In this document: piece by piece, positions 1 to 7,008 of the stretch
Layout of the letters: each line of letters opens with the position of its first letter
Position numbering within the stretch: position 1 is the stretch's first letter
DNA from: a virus
Reading direction: 5' to 3' (one strand)
IMG/VR virus record: IMGVR_UViG_3300030339_000014
Location: 1 to 64,000 of that record
Length of the DNA stretch: 64,000 nucleotides
The notes under the pieces: model-generated
Seen by the model: only the letters and a program-made list of their open reading frames with translations
The model's database searches: none
Told to the model about the DNA's origin: nothing
Program-made: the position numbers and the translations under genes

Positions 1-126
1 ACTCAAGTAATTATTTATCTCATCAATTGTATAACCGTCTGTTTCTGTCCAATCAACTTTACCTATAACAAAATCTCCAATTTCGTATTTTTTTATTTTA
101 TTTTCAAAGTATTTTAAATGTTTCAT
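1..126 (-). CDS. Tagged small protein, 3' end beyond window
   Basis: This leftward reading frame starts at position 126 with MKHLKYFEN and runs off the left edge. The start is the tag seen on many short proteins in this window (M-K-x-L/I-K-x-F-E). After it comes YEIGDFVIGKV, which matches the GD(Y/F)V segment of several paralogues (for example at 3487-3759 and 6366-6674) and suggests a small SH3/KOW-like barrel. The expected C-terminal KFNL-type tag would lie outside the window. Function is not known from sequence. Confidence 0.75.
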   Translation of the reverse strand, partial: MKHLKYFENKIKKYEIGDFVIGKVDWTETDGYTIDEINNYLS

Positions 127-157
127 ATAGTTATATATTAATATTTTTAAATATTTT

Positions 158-343
158 TTATATTATGTTGTCTGTATCTATATTTTTTTCATTTTTTAGA
201 TATTCTCTTATTAGTTTTTCAACTATTTTTGATTTATTGACATCTTTTTCTATAGATACTTCTTCTAATAAATCGTATATTTTTTTATTTAAAGAAACTG
301 GTAAATTTTTTCTTTTGTCTTTTTCTTCTAATCGGTTTGCCAT
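158..343 (-). CDS. Ribbon-helix-helix DNA-binding protein
   Basis: The 61-residue protein has the pattern of a MetJ/Arc-type ribbon-helix-helix regulator: a short basic strand (LPVSLNKKIYDLL) followed by two helices ending KSKIVEKLIREYLK. Such proteins bind DNA as dimers and usually autoregulate. The divergent gene at 479-643 encodes a clear paralogue (shared K/N-KSK-(I/L)VE core and acidic C-terminus). The two probably share the control region between 344 and 478. The targets are unknown. Confidence 0.65.
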   Translation of the reverse strand: MANRLEEKDKRKNLPVSLNKKIYDLLEEVSIEKDVNKSKIVEKLIREYLKNEKNIDTDNII

Positions 344-478
344 AATTTTGTAATGTTTATTTGATGTATTAATTTTTGTTTTATTTGTTTTTATTATTTT
401 AAAAATAATGTAAAATAAATGTGAAAATAGTGTTTTATGACTTTTGATTATTTATATATAGTAATAAAAAAAGAAGTT

Positions 479-643
479 ATGAAAACAAAGAAAATAGGAA
501 CAACATTCACTATAAATCCGAAGATATTAGAATTATTAGAATTATTAAATGATGACACAAAAAACAAATCAAAATTGGTAGAATGGTTATTATTAAATTA
601 TTTTAAGAGTATTGGTAAAAATGTAGAAGATATAATATTATGA
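479..643 (+). CDS. Ribbon-helix-helix DNA-binding protein
   Basis: This is a 54-residue small regulator with the ribbon-helix-helix pattern (IGTTFTINPKILELLELL, then KNKSKLVEWLLLNYFK). I start it at the ATG at 479 (MKTKKIG) rather than at 437, because the shorter form aligns with the paralogue at 158-343 and a TTTATATATA motif lies about 20 nt upstream. Its stop overlaps the ATG of the endonuclease at 640 (ATGA), so the two are probably translationally coupled. It may control its own operon and thus the endonuclease. Confidence 0.65.
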   Translation: MKTKKIGTTFTINPKILELLELLNDDTKNKSKLVEWLLLNYFKSIGKNVEDIIL

Positions 644-1845
644 TAATAGATAAAAAAATAATAGTAAAGTTAAATGGTCGTAGTAAGTCTCATTATAGGA
701 ATTTTGGTTATGTTATAGCAGTAAGTGATAATGAAATTGAAGTAGATGTTTTAGATTTATCTAAAGGTAGTAATGTTAAAATAAATTGTAAATGTGATAA
801 TTGTGGTGATGTTCGTAGTATAACATATAGTAATTATAATTTACAAACTAATTTTGGAACTGATAATTTGTATTGTTTAAAATGTAAAAATATAAAATAT
901 AAAAAAACTTGCTTAAAAATATATGGAGTTGAAAATGTATCTCAATCAAAAAATATTAAAGATAAGAAAAAGGAGAAATCGTTATTAAAATATGATTGTG
1001 AATATGTTTTTCAATCAGAAGAAATTAAAGATAAAATAAAGAAAACTAATTTAGATAGATATGGAGTAGAATATGCATTACAAAATTATGATATTTATAA
1101 TAAAATGATGCAAACAAATTTAGATAAATATGGTTGCGAAAATGTTTTCCAGAATGAAGAAATAAAAAAAAGAATAGAAAAAGATAATTTAGACTTGTAT
1201 GGAGTCACAAATTTAAATAAGTTAGAATCTCAAAAAAATAAAATAAAAAATACTATAATAGAAAAATATGGAGTTGATAGTATATTTAAATCTGATGAAA
1301 TAAAAATAAAAAGCAAAAAAACTAATTTGAATAAATATGGGTTTGATCATCCTATGAAATCTGATATCGTAAAAGCCAAGACATTAAGAACAAATTTAGA
1401 ACGATATGGAGAATCATCTGCTATGAAATTAGATAGTGTTAAACTTAAAACAAAAGAGACAAATTTAAAAAGATATGGAGTAGAATGTACAATGCAAAAT
1501 ATAGATGTATTTAATAAACATTTAAAAAATTCGTATATTATAAATAAATATGAATCTATATCATATCAAGGAACTTATGAGTTGGATTTTTTAGAAAAAT
1601 ATTATAATATTGGAATTAATAAATATGACGCCATATCATATTTATATGAAAATAAGAATAGAATATATTATCCAGATTTTTATTATAAACCTTTAAATTT
1701 AATTATTGAGATAAAGTCAAATTATTATTATTATAAATGTTTATATAAAAATTTAGCAAAACAAAAATCTTGTATAGAACAAGGATATAATTTTATTTTT
1801 ATAATAGATAAGAATTATGATGAATTTAAAAAACTGATTAGTTAA
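640..1845 (+). CDS. Homing-type endonuclease with KYGV repeats
   Basis: The 401-residue protein has an N-terminal zinc-binding region (CKCDNCG, then YCLKC). About nine copies of a roughly 28-residue repeat follow (TNLDKYGVE-xx-xQSEEIKxKIKK), which are typical of mobile endonucleases of large phages and probably contact DNA. The C-terminal part (about 300-400) has a PD-(D/E)XK-like nuclease core: YYPDFYY, then LIIEIKS. Related proteins lie at 31423-32322 and 41258-43045. It overlaps the upstream ribbon-helix-helix gene by ATGA and converges on the DeoC-like gene. Family assignment is good; homing activity is inferred. Confidence 0.7.
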   Translation: MIIDKKIIVKLNGRSKSHYRNFGYVIAVSDNEIEVDVLDLSKGSNVKINCKCDNCGDVRSITYSNYNLQTNFGTDNLYCLKCKNIKYKKTCLKIYGVENVSQSKNIKDKKKEKSLLKYDCEYVFQSEEIKDKIKKTNLDRYGVEYALQNYDIYNKMMQTNLDKYGCENVFQNEEIKKRIEKDNLDLYGVTNLNKLESQKNKIKNTIIEKYGVDSIFKSDEIKIKSKKTNLNKYGFDHPMKSDIVKAKTLRTNLERYGESSAMKLDSVKLKTKETNLKRYGVECTMQNIDVFNKHLKNSYIINKYESISYQGTYELDFLEKYYNIGINKYDAISYLYENKNRIYYPDFYYKPLNLIIEIKSNYYYYKCLYKNLAKQKSCIEQGYNFIFIIDKNYDEFKKLIS

Positions 1846-2535
1846 TTAAGTAATCAGGGTTGATGTACCGATTCGATCTACCAAAGTTTTTATCTCTTTT
1901 ATTTGTTCGGTTGTTCTAATACCACCAGTGAATTTTATTTTAACATAATCAGGTAATATTTTTCTCATGAATTTAACTTTCTCAATTTTCTGCTCAAATG
2001 ATTCATCATTAGGAAGTTTTCCTGTTGATGTTGATATGTAATCTACATTATTTTCAATGCATATTCTACAAATTTTCTCAATTTCTTCATTATTTAGTGC
2101 ACCGATTTCAATAGTTAATTTTATAATAGAACCTTCTTTGTGACAATATTCAGATAATTTTCTGACTTCTGTTTCTAATTCATCTATTTTATCTTTTTTA
2201 ACTAATTCATAATTAAGAACTACATCAATTTCATCAGCTCCGTTTACGATTGATTTGTCAATTTGATCAAGTTTATATTTAGTTATTGAGTTTCCTTTTG
2301 GAAAATCAATTAGTGCTGATATTTTCATTTCATTTTTTACAAATGAATAAACTGATGCTACGTATTCAGGTAATATAGATACAGCATAAAAATTATTATC
2401 TTCTGCTTCTTTACAAAAATCTTTAATTTGATCATTAGTTAAACTATCTGATAATCTAGTGTAATCAATTAATTTGTAGTTTTCGTTCTTTTCTTTATTA
2501 TCTAAATATTCTAATATTCTTTTATAGACAATCAT
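1846..2535 (-). CDS. deoC: Deoxyribose-phosphate aldolase-like protein
   Basis: The 229-residue TIM-barrel protein aligns along its length with DeoC, which cleaves 2-deoxyribose-5-phosphate to acetaldehyde and glyceraldehyde-3-phosphate. Visible DeoC motifs are GADEIDVV (about 99-106), KLTIEIGAL (139-147), STSTGK (168-173) and IKFTGGIRT (200-208). The Schiff-base lysine of E. coli DeoC (K167, in FIKTSTGK) is a serine here (YISTSTGK, S168). The second lysine (E. coli K201) is kept. The protein may therefore be inactive as an aldolase or do something else. It converges with the endonuclease at 640. Confidence 0.75.
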   Translation of the reverse strand: MIVYKRILEYLDNKEKNENYKLIDYTRLSDSLTNDQIKDFCKEAEDNNFYAVSILPEYVASVYSFVKNEMKISALIDFPKGNSITKYKLDQIDKSIVNGADEIDVVLNYELVKKDKIDELETEVRKLSEYCHKEGSIIKLTIEIGALNNEEIEKICRICIENNVDYISTSTGKLPNDESFEQKIEKVKFMRKILPDYVKIKFTGGIRTTEQIKEIKTLVDRIGTSTLIT

Positions 2536-2585
2536 GTTTTGAAACCTTATTTTTCTATATATATTAAAAAATAATAATCAAATTA

Positions 2586-3113
2586 ATGACAGCAGGAAGA
2601 AATAGTATATCTAAAAATAAAACATGGAATACCCCACCTAAATTTGTAGAATTAATAAATAAAATGTTGGTTGAGGTTGAGTTAGATCCTTGTAGTAATG
2701 AGACTAGTATGATAGATGCTAAAATTAAATATATTTTACCAACAGATGGATTAAAAGAAAGTTGGAACTATAAAACGTTATTTGTTAATCCACCATACGG
2801 TTTTGATATAGAAAATAAAACAAAAATATATGATTGGATTAAAAAGGGAGTTGAAGCGAATGAAAATTATAAAAGTGAAATTTTGTATCTGATTCCAGTT
2901 GCTACTAATACTAAGCATTTTAAAGATTTGATATTCAAAAAAGCAAAAGGTTTGTGCTTTTTGAAAGATACAAGATTAAAATTTTGGAGTGAAGGTGTTG
3001 AAGATAAAAAAGGTGCTCCAATGGCTTGCTGCTTTATATATTTTGGGAATAATTATGAAAAATTTGATTTGTTATTTTCTGATTTTGGACAATGTTTTGA
3101 AATAAAATCATAA
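2586..3113 (+). CDS. DNA N6-adenine methyltransferase (phage Dam-like)
   Basis: The 175-residue protein fits the phage DNA N-6-adenine-methyltransferase family (Pfam Dam, PF05869). It has WNTPPKFVELI near the N-terminus, VELDPCSNE (an AdoMet-site region) and the catalytic (D/N)PP(Y) motif as FVNPPYG at about 69-75. It would methylate adenine in phage DNA, possibly to escape host restriction. No partner endonuclease is next to it. It ends convergently on the tagged-protein block, overlapping that block's last gene by 6 nt. Confidence 0.8.
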   Translation: MTAGRNSISKNKTWNTPPKFVELINKMLVEVELDPCSNETSMIDAKIKYILPTDGLKESWNYKTLFVNPPYGFDIENKTKIYDWIKKGVEANENYKSEILYLIPVATNTKHFKDLIFKKAKGLCFLKDTRLKFWSEGVEDKKGAPMACCFIYFGNNYEKFDLLFSDFGQCFEIKS

Positions 3114-3485
3114 ATTGAATTTATTTGCTGATAGTGACAAGTAATATTTTTCTGTTTCTTCTGGGGTGGCTTCTCTTAGATGTAATAAATCTTTTGATGT
3201 TAAAGATTTATTATATACGATTGTATTATTGAAAATAGTTTTAATATCTCCATGTGGATTATTGAAATCTATTGGATTTGCAAAATTCTTTCTTGGTTTT
3301 GGTGTTTCATCATAGCCGTTATCAAAAATATCATATAAACAATATAATTTTTGTGGTTCTATGTTCCTATGCTCAAATGGTTTAATTTTTCCAATTGCTA
3401 TATATCCAATAGTATCATAAATATATATTTTATTAAAGTCTATATCAATTGTAGATACATTTTCAAATGTTTTCAAATGCTTCAT
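3108..3485 (-). CDS. Double-tagged small protein
   Basis: This 125-residue protein starts MKHLKTFENVS and ends SANKFNL, carrying both tags of the family. Its body (IDFNKIYIYDTIGYIAIGK, then LYDIFDNGYDE) is clearly paralogous to the gene at 3761-4093, so the two arose by local duplication with one gene between them. It is the last gene of the leftward block 3108-6939 and is separated from its upstream neighbour by one base. Function is unknown; the N-tag resembles capsid-targeting sequences. Confidence 0.75.
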   Translation of the reverse strand: MKHLKTFENVSTIDIDFNKIYIYDTIGYIAIGKIKPFEHRNIEPQKLYCLYDIFDNGYDETPKPRKNFANPIDFNNPHGDIKTIFNNTIVYNKSLTSKDLLHLREATPEETEKYYLSLSANKFNL

Positions 3486-3486
3486 T

Positions 3487-3759
3487 TTATAAATTGAATT
3501 TATTTGTTGTTGTAGATATATTAGATATTTCTATATCTTCTGGTGTTGCTATTCTCATAATTTCGTCAGGATATATTTTAACAGTAGGATATTCATGATT
3601 GCCTTGATTTAAAAACTTACAAGTGTAACTACCAAAATCATTATCTGCTATGATTGTCATTATTTCTTCATCTATTTGATTGAATTCACTAATTACTAAT
3701 ACACAATCTCCAATTTTATATTCTTCATCAAATGTTTCAAATATTTTTAAATGTTTCAT
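3487..3759 (-). CDS. Double-tagged small protein, KOW-like body
   Basis: The 90-residue protein begins MKHLKIFETFDE and ends TTTNKFNL. The body contains YKIGDCVLVI, the glycine-aspartate strand motif seen in SH3/KOW-like barrels and in the paralogues at 5040, 6366 and 44728. It sits in a tightly packed leftward operon with one-base gaps on both sides. I infer a shared packaging or localisation signal at the ends with a variable central domain. Confidence 0.7.
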   Translation of the reverse strand: MKHLKIFETFDEEYKIGDCVLVISEFNQIDEEIMTIIADNDFGSYTCKFLNQGNHEYPTVKIYPDEIMRIATPEDIEISNISTTTNKFNL

Positions 3760-3760
3760 A

Positions 3761-4093
3761 TTATAGATTAAATTTGTTTGTTGATATTGCTAAATTGTAT
3801 TTTTCTGTTTCTTCAGTGGTAGCTTCTCTTATGTACAATAAATTTTCGATTGTTAGTTTCATGTAAAATTTTGATAAATGAACAAAATCTACATCACTAA
3901 GATATTTTCCAGTAGTACGAAAAATATCATCATAATCATTATCAAAAATATCTTTTAATTTATATGGTGTTTTTATATAGGTAAAAGGTTCAATTTTTCC
4001 AAATGCTACATATCCACTGTTTCCATATCTATATACTTTGTTAAAATCTATTTCTTTTTCTTTAATGCTTTCAAAATTTTTTAAATATTTCAT
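3761..4093 (-). CDS. Double-tagged small protein
   Basis: A 110-residue protein, MKYLKNFESIKE at the start and AISTNKFNL at the end. The central IDFNKVYRYGNSGYVAFGK and LKDIFDNDYDD segments match the protein at 3108-3485, showing a recent local duplication. IREATTEETEKY is also shared with that copy (LREATPEETEKY). Function unknown. Confidence 0.75.
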   Translation of the reverse strand: MKYLKNFESIKEKEIDFNKVYRYGNSGYVAFGKIEPFTYIKTPYKLKDIFDNDYDDIFRTTGKYLSDVDFVHLSKFYMKLTIENLLYIREATTEETEKYNLAISTNKFNL

Positions 4094-4094
4094 A

Positions 4095-4454
4095 TTATAG
4101 ATTAAATTTTTTTGATTGTATAATTAATGAAAGTTTATCAAAAACATCTTTTGATGTGTTAGCTTGATATACTATTTTATTATCTAAGTTTTTGAAACGG
4201 TAATATTCTCTATTACCAATCTTCCCCATTCTACGATCACTATAATTTTTTTCGTCTTGATATTCGTATAGTATCTTTAATGTTGTATCGTAATAATTGC
4301 TATTGGAATCATGTTTTAAAATTTTGAATATTACATATACTGGTTCTTCTCCTTCATTATAAAAATTTCTATCCCATCTATCTTCTTTGTTTAGTAAACA
4401 AAGAAGATATTTTTTTGGATTATTTAAGTTTTCAAATGTATTTAAATATTTCAT
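4095..4454 (-). CDS. Double-tagged small protein
   Basis: The 119-residue protein starts MKYLNTFENLNN and ends IIQSKKFNL. Its body (KKYLLCLLNKEDRWDR and following) does not resemble the other members, which fits a family with constant ends and variable middles. It is in the same leftward operon, one base from the gene downstream. Confidence 0.7.
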   Translation of the reverse strand: MKYLNTFENLNNPKKYLLCLLNKEDRWDRNFYNEGEEPVYVIFKILKHDSNSNYYDTTLKILYEYQDEKNYSDRRMGKIGNREYYRFKNLDNKIVYQANTSKDVFDKLSLIIQSKKFNL

Positions 4455-5036
4455 TTAGTCTATTATTTTCAATTTTGCACCGTCTTTTATTAAAGATTTT
4501 ATTTCATCTGTACTAATATTTTCTTTGAATTTAGATGTTTTCTTTTCTGTTTCTTTTAATATCCAATTGTTACCAGAATTTGATGTTTGATAAATATATG
4601 TGATATTATCTTGTGTTAATTTTATGGTTTTTGCTGTTAGTTTTTTGTAAAAATCTTCAACTTTACCTTTTATTAAATATATTTCAATAGGAAACCATTT
4701 ATCATCTTTGTAATATTGTAAAATTATATAATTTGGATTATCTAAAACTGTTTCATTTCTACTATAAAGAAAGAAAAATTTCATATCTATATCTTTTCTT
4801 AAAAAATTCTCAATTTCCATTGTTGTTTCCATTTCTCCTTTTTTAAGGTTTTGTTTAAAGAGTTGCTGATTGAAATCACTATCATCATATAAAAAATCTA
4901 TTGTTTTATTTATATAATCATCATTTGATAATCCAATTTTAAAGAAATCTACTTTGGTGTCATTTATGCTATTTAATAATCCATCAACATCAGTTGTTAT
5001 AGATTCTTTTATGTATTGTAAATATTTTTTTATCAT
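4455..5036 (-). CDS. N-terminally tagged protein
   Basis: The 193-residue protein starts MIKKYLQYIKES, a variant of the family N-tag that matches the T4 capsid-targeting pattern more closely (I-K-E before a small residue, as in T4 prohead protease sites of type I/L-x-E). It lacks the KFNL end (it ends KLKIID). The body has no domain I recognise. It is placed in the middle of the tagged operon. Confidence 0.65.
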   Translation of the reverse strand: MIKKYLQYIKESITTDVDGLLNSINDTKVDFFKIGLSNDDYINKTIDFLYDDSDFNQQLFKQNLKKGEMETTMEIENFLRKDIDMKFFFLYSRNETVLDNPNYIILQYYKDDKWFPIEIYLIKGKVEDFYKKLTAKTIKLTQDNITYIYQTSNSGNNWILKETEKKTSKFKENISTDEIKSLIKDGAKLKIID

Positions 5037-5039
5037 TTT

Positions 5040-5300
5040 TTATAAATTAAATTTATTTGTATTATATTCAATTTCAGATATAAATCTATCACATAGAAAT
5101 GTTCCTAAATTTTCTCCAATTGATTTGCCATTTATTTTACAGACATAATAATCATTTACATTTTTGAATATTTTTTTCACTAAATATCTCATTCCTTCAG
5201 TTAAGATTGAGTCTTCGTTATCTATACAAATAACATAGTCACCTTCTTTGAAATTTGAAGGACCTTTTTTTAAATTTTCGTATTTTTTAATGTATTTCAT
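5040..5300 (-). CDS. Double-tagged small protein, KOW-like body
   Basis: The 86-residue protein begins MKYIKKYENLKK and ends EYNTNKFNL. FKEGDYVICID is the GDYV strand motif shared with several paralogues and suggests an SH3/KOW-like barrel. It lies in the leftward tagged operon. Confidence 0.7.
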   Translation of the reverse strand: MKYIKKYENLKKGPSNFKEGDYVICIDNEDSILTEGMRYLVKKIFKNVNDYYVCKINGKSIGENLGTFLCDRFISEIEYNTNKFNL

Positions 5301-5318
5301 TATATGTTTAATAGTTTT

Positions 5319-5738
5319 TTAATCATTATAATTTTTTAATTTTTTAACTTTATCTTTAAATTTACCACCGCCTAACACAGATGTTGGTATGGTGCTACTA
5401 TATTGTAAAATTGAACATGTTATAAAATTTACACTAGCTCCATATGTTTGTTGATCTGGATGAGTCCACTCATCATCTTGTAATATCCACACATTCTCTC
5501 TTGGATAACAAGATATTATAAATGGATTTTCTGTAACTACTGATTTAACATAACGTCTATAATCAACAGTATCAGCAAATGTCATTGCTCTTTCTGGATA
5601 AAGTATTAAATTATCATTTTTACTTTCACGAACCAAATCATAGTAATGTTCTTCATTCGCATCATTTCCTTGAATAAAAACAAAACATTGTTCATTTTCC
5701 ATTATATTTTCTGATTCAAATTTTTTTAAATATATCAT
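5319..5738 (-). CDS. N-terminally tagged protein
   Basis: The 139-residue protein starts MIYLKKFESENIME (family N-tag) but ends KLKNYND without the KFNL tag. The body (CFVFIQGNDANEEHYYDLV, later WTHPDQQTYGASVNF) has no domain I recognise. It is in the same leftward block, with 18 bp to the gene downstream. Confidence 0.6.
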   Translation of the reverse strand: MIYLKKFESENIMENEQCFVFIQGNDANEEHYYDLVRESKNDNLILYPERAMTFADTVDYRRYVKSVVTENPFIISCYPRENVWILQDDEWTHPDQQTYGASVNFITCSILQYSSTIPTSVLGGGKFKDKVKKLKNYND

Positions 5739-5772
5739 ATATTTTAATTTTTTTTTACTTGAAATTATATAT

Positions 5773-6369
5773 TCACAAATTAAATTTATTTACATCTCTC
5801 TCAATTTCTAATGTTGAATATGCATCATCCAATGAATCGAACTCTTTTATTGTGTTCATATCTACATTGAAACTCATTATTGATTTGGGTGCGTTATTAA
5901 ATGTATCGTCAGAATATTTAAATATTTTATTTAATGTGTGATAATATTTAAAACGTAATTTTACAGTTGGAAATCTGTGTATGTATTTAATCCAAGGTTC
6001 TGTGTCAGTAACTTCATATAATCCAATATATTTTTCGTTTTCTCCTACTATGTATTTTTTATATACCTTAAAATTTTGTACATCATCATATAGATTAGAT
6101 ATTTTTATTAAACAATTTTTTAAGCTATCAGATTGATATATAACATTTAATGTATTTTTATTTAATCCAATACTGCCGCTTATTCTATCCAATCTTAATT
6201 CTGTTTTATCAAACCAATAAAAATATGACAAATATACATAATTAATTCTACTGGCTAATTTTACGCTACCTATATAAATTCTATCAGTTTCATCATCATC
6301 TACCATTACATAATCACTATGTACATCTTCGTATGATTCATTTAAGTATTGGTTATAGTCTTTTATCAT
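5773..6369 (-). CDS. Double-tagged protein
   Basis: The 198-residue protein begins MIKDYNQYLNES, the closest match in the block to T4 internal-protein capsid-targeting sequences, with L-N-E before a serine as a possible prohead-protease site. It ends ERDVNKFNL. The body is unknown. It overlaps its upstream neighbour by 4 nt. Confidence 0.7.
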   Translation of the reverse strand: MIKDYNQYLNESYEDVHSDYVMVDDDETDRIYIGSVKLASRINYVYLSYFYWFDKTELRLDRISGSIGLNKNTLNVIYQSDSLKNCLIKISNLYDDVQNFKVYKKYIVGENEKYIGLYEVTDTEPWIKYIHRFPTVKLRFKYYHTLNKIFKYSDDTFNNAPKSIMSFNVDMNTIKEFDSLDDAYSTLEIERDVNKFNL

Positions 6370-6674
6370 ATATTAAATTTTAGTGATGCTTTTTTTATTT
6401 CAAACTCTTCTATTTCTTCTTCAGTTAATTTTCTTTCAAAGAATTTTTCTTCTAAATAGTATTTGGATATTTTATCATCTTCAATTACTTCAAGAATATA
6501 ACGGTCATCATTTTTTATATTCAACCCTGTGATTTTAGCAAACTTAAAAACATCATTTGATATTTTACTTCTGTTGTTTTTCCAAAACTTTATAAACTCA
6601 TCTTTGAATAAAATATGATCACCAATTTCATAGTTTTTTTCATTGTTTTCTTCGAATAATCTGATGTGTCTCAT
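6366..6674 (-). CDS. Double-tagged small protein, KOW-like body
   Basis: The 102-residue protein starts MRHIRLFEENNE and ends KKASLKFNI. YEIGDHILFKDEF and YILEVIEDDKISKYYLEEKFF suggest a small beta-barrel like the KOW-type paralogues. It overlaps neighbours on both sides by 4 nt (ATGA-type coupling). Confidence 0.7.
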   Translation of the reverse strand: MRHIRLFEENNEKNYEIGDHILFKDEFIKFWKNNRSKISNDVFKFAKITGLNIKNDDRYILEVIEDDKISKYYLEEKFFERKLTEEEIEEFEIKKASLKFNI

Positions 6675-6939
6675 ATATTATATTTTCTTGTTGATAAAAA
6701 AATTTCCACATCATCTTTATTTCTTGAATGAAAATCAATATCTTTTATTTTCCACCATATTTCTTGGTTTTTACATTTTAATTTGATGTTTTGATTGTTG
6801 TTTGATAAGTTGTCTAATGTGATATATTTTTTAAAAAAAAATAATATCTTGGATGACATGATACATTAGATTTGAGTATGGTATAGTCACCTACTTCTAT
6901 ATTGTTGCTTGTACCTTCAAATGTTTTTATGTGTCTCAT
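6671..6939 (-). CDS. Double-tagged small protein needing a -1 frameshift
   Basis: Reading from the ATG at 6939 gives MRHIKTFEG, then IEVGDYTILKSN, and a stop at 6814. The -1 frame carries on with KKYITLDNLS and ends LSTRKYNI at 6671. Joined, they make a normal family member of about 89 residues with both tags. The switch point is a run of nine T then six A (on the coding strand) that contains a textbook slippery heptamer U UUA AAA. This could be programmed -1 frameshifting, a phase-variable run, a decaying gene or a sequencing slip. The downstream half also has its own ATG at 6859. Confidence 0.6.
6829..6835 (-). other. Slippery heptamer U UUA AAA
   Basis: On the minus strand, zero-frame codons TTA AAA are preceded by T, giving X XXY YYZ. 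A -1 slip here exactly joins the two halves of the tagged gene at 6671-6939. The surrounding T9A6 tract is also prone to replication or sequencing errors. Confidence 0.5.
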
Positions 6940-7008
6940 AATTAATCTATATATTAAAAATAAACTATTAAAAAAATAAGTTATATATTATTCAAAATAA
7001 AATATTAT

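Noticed and set aside
437-478. Upstream ATG at 437 for the ribbon-helix-helix gene
   Set aside because: The extension (hydrophobic, no match in the paralogue) overlaps the likely promoter motif; ATG 479 fits better.
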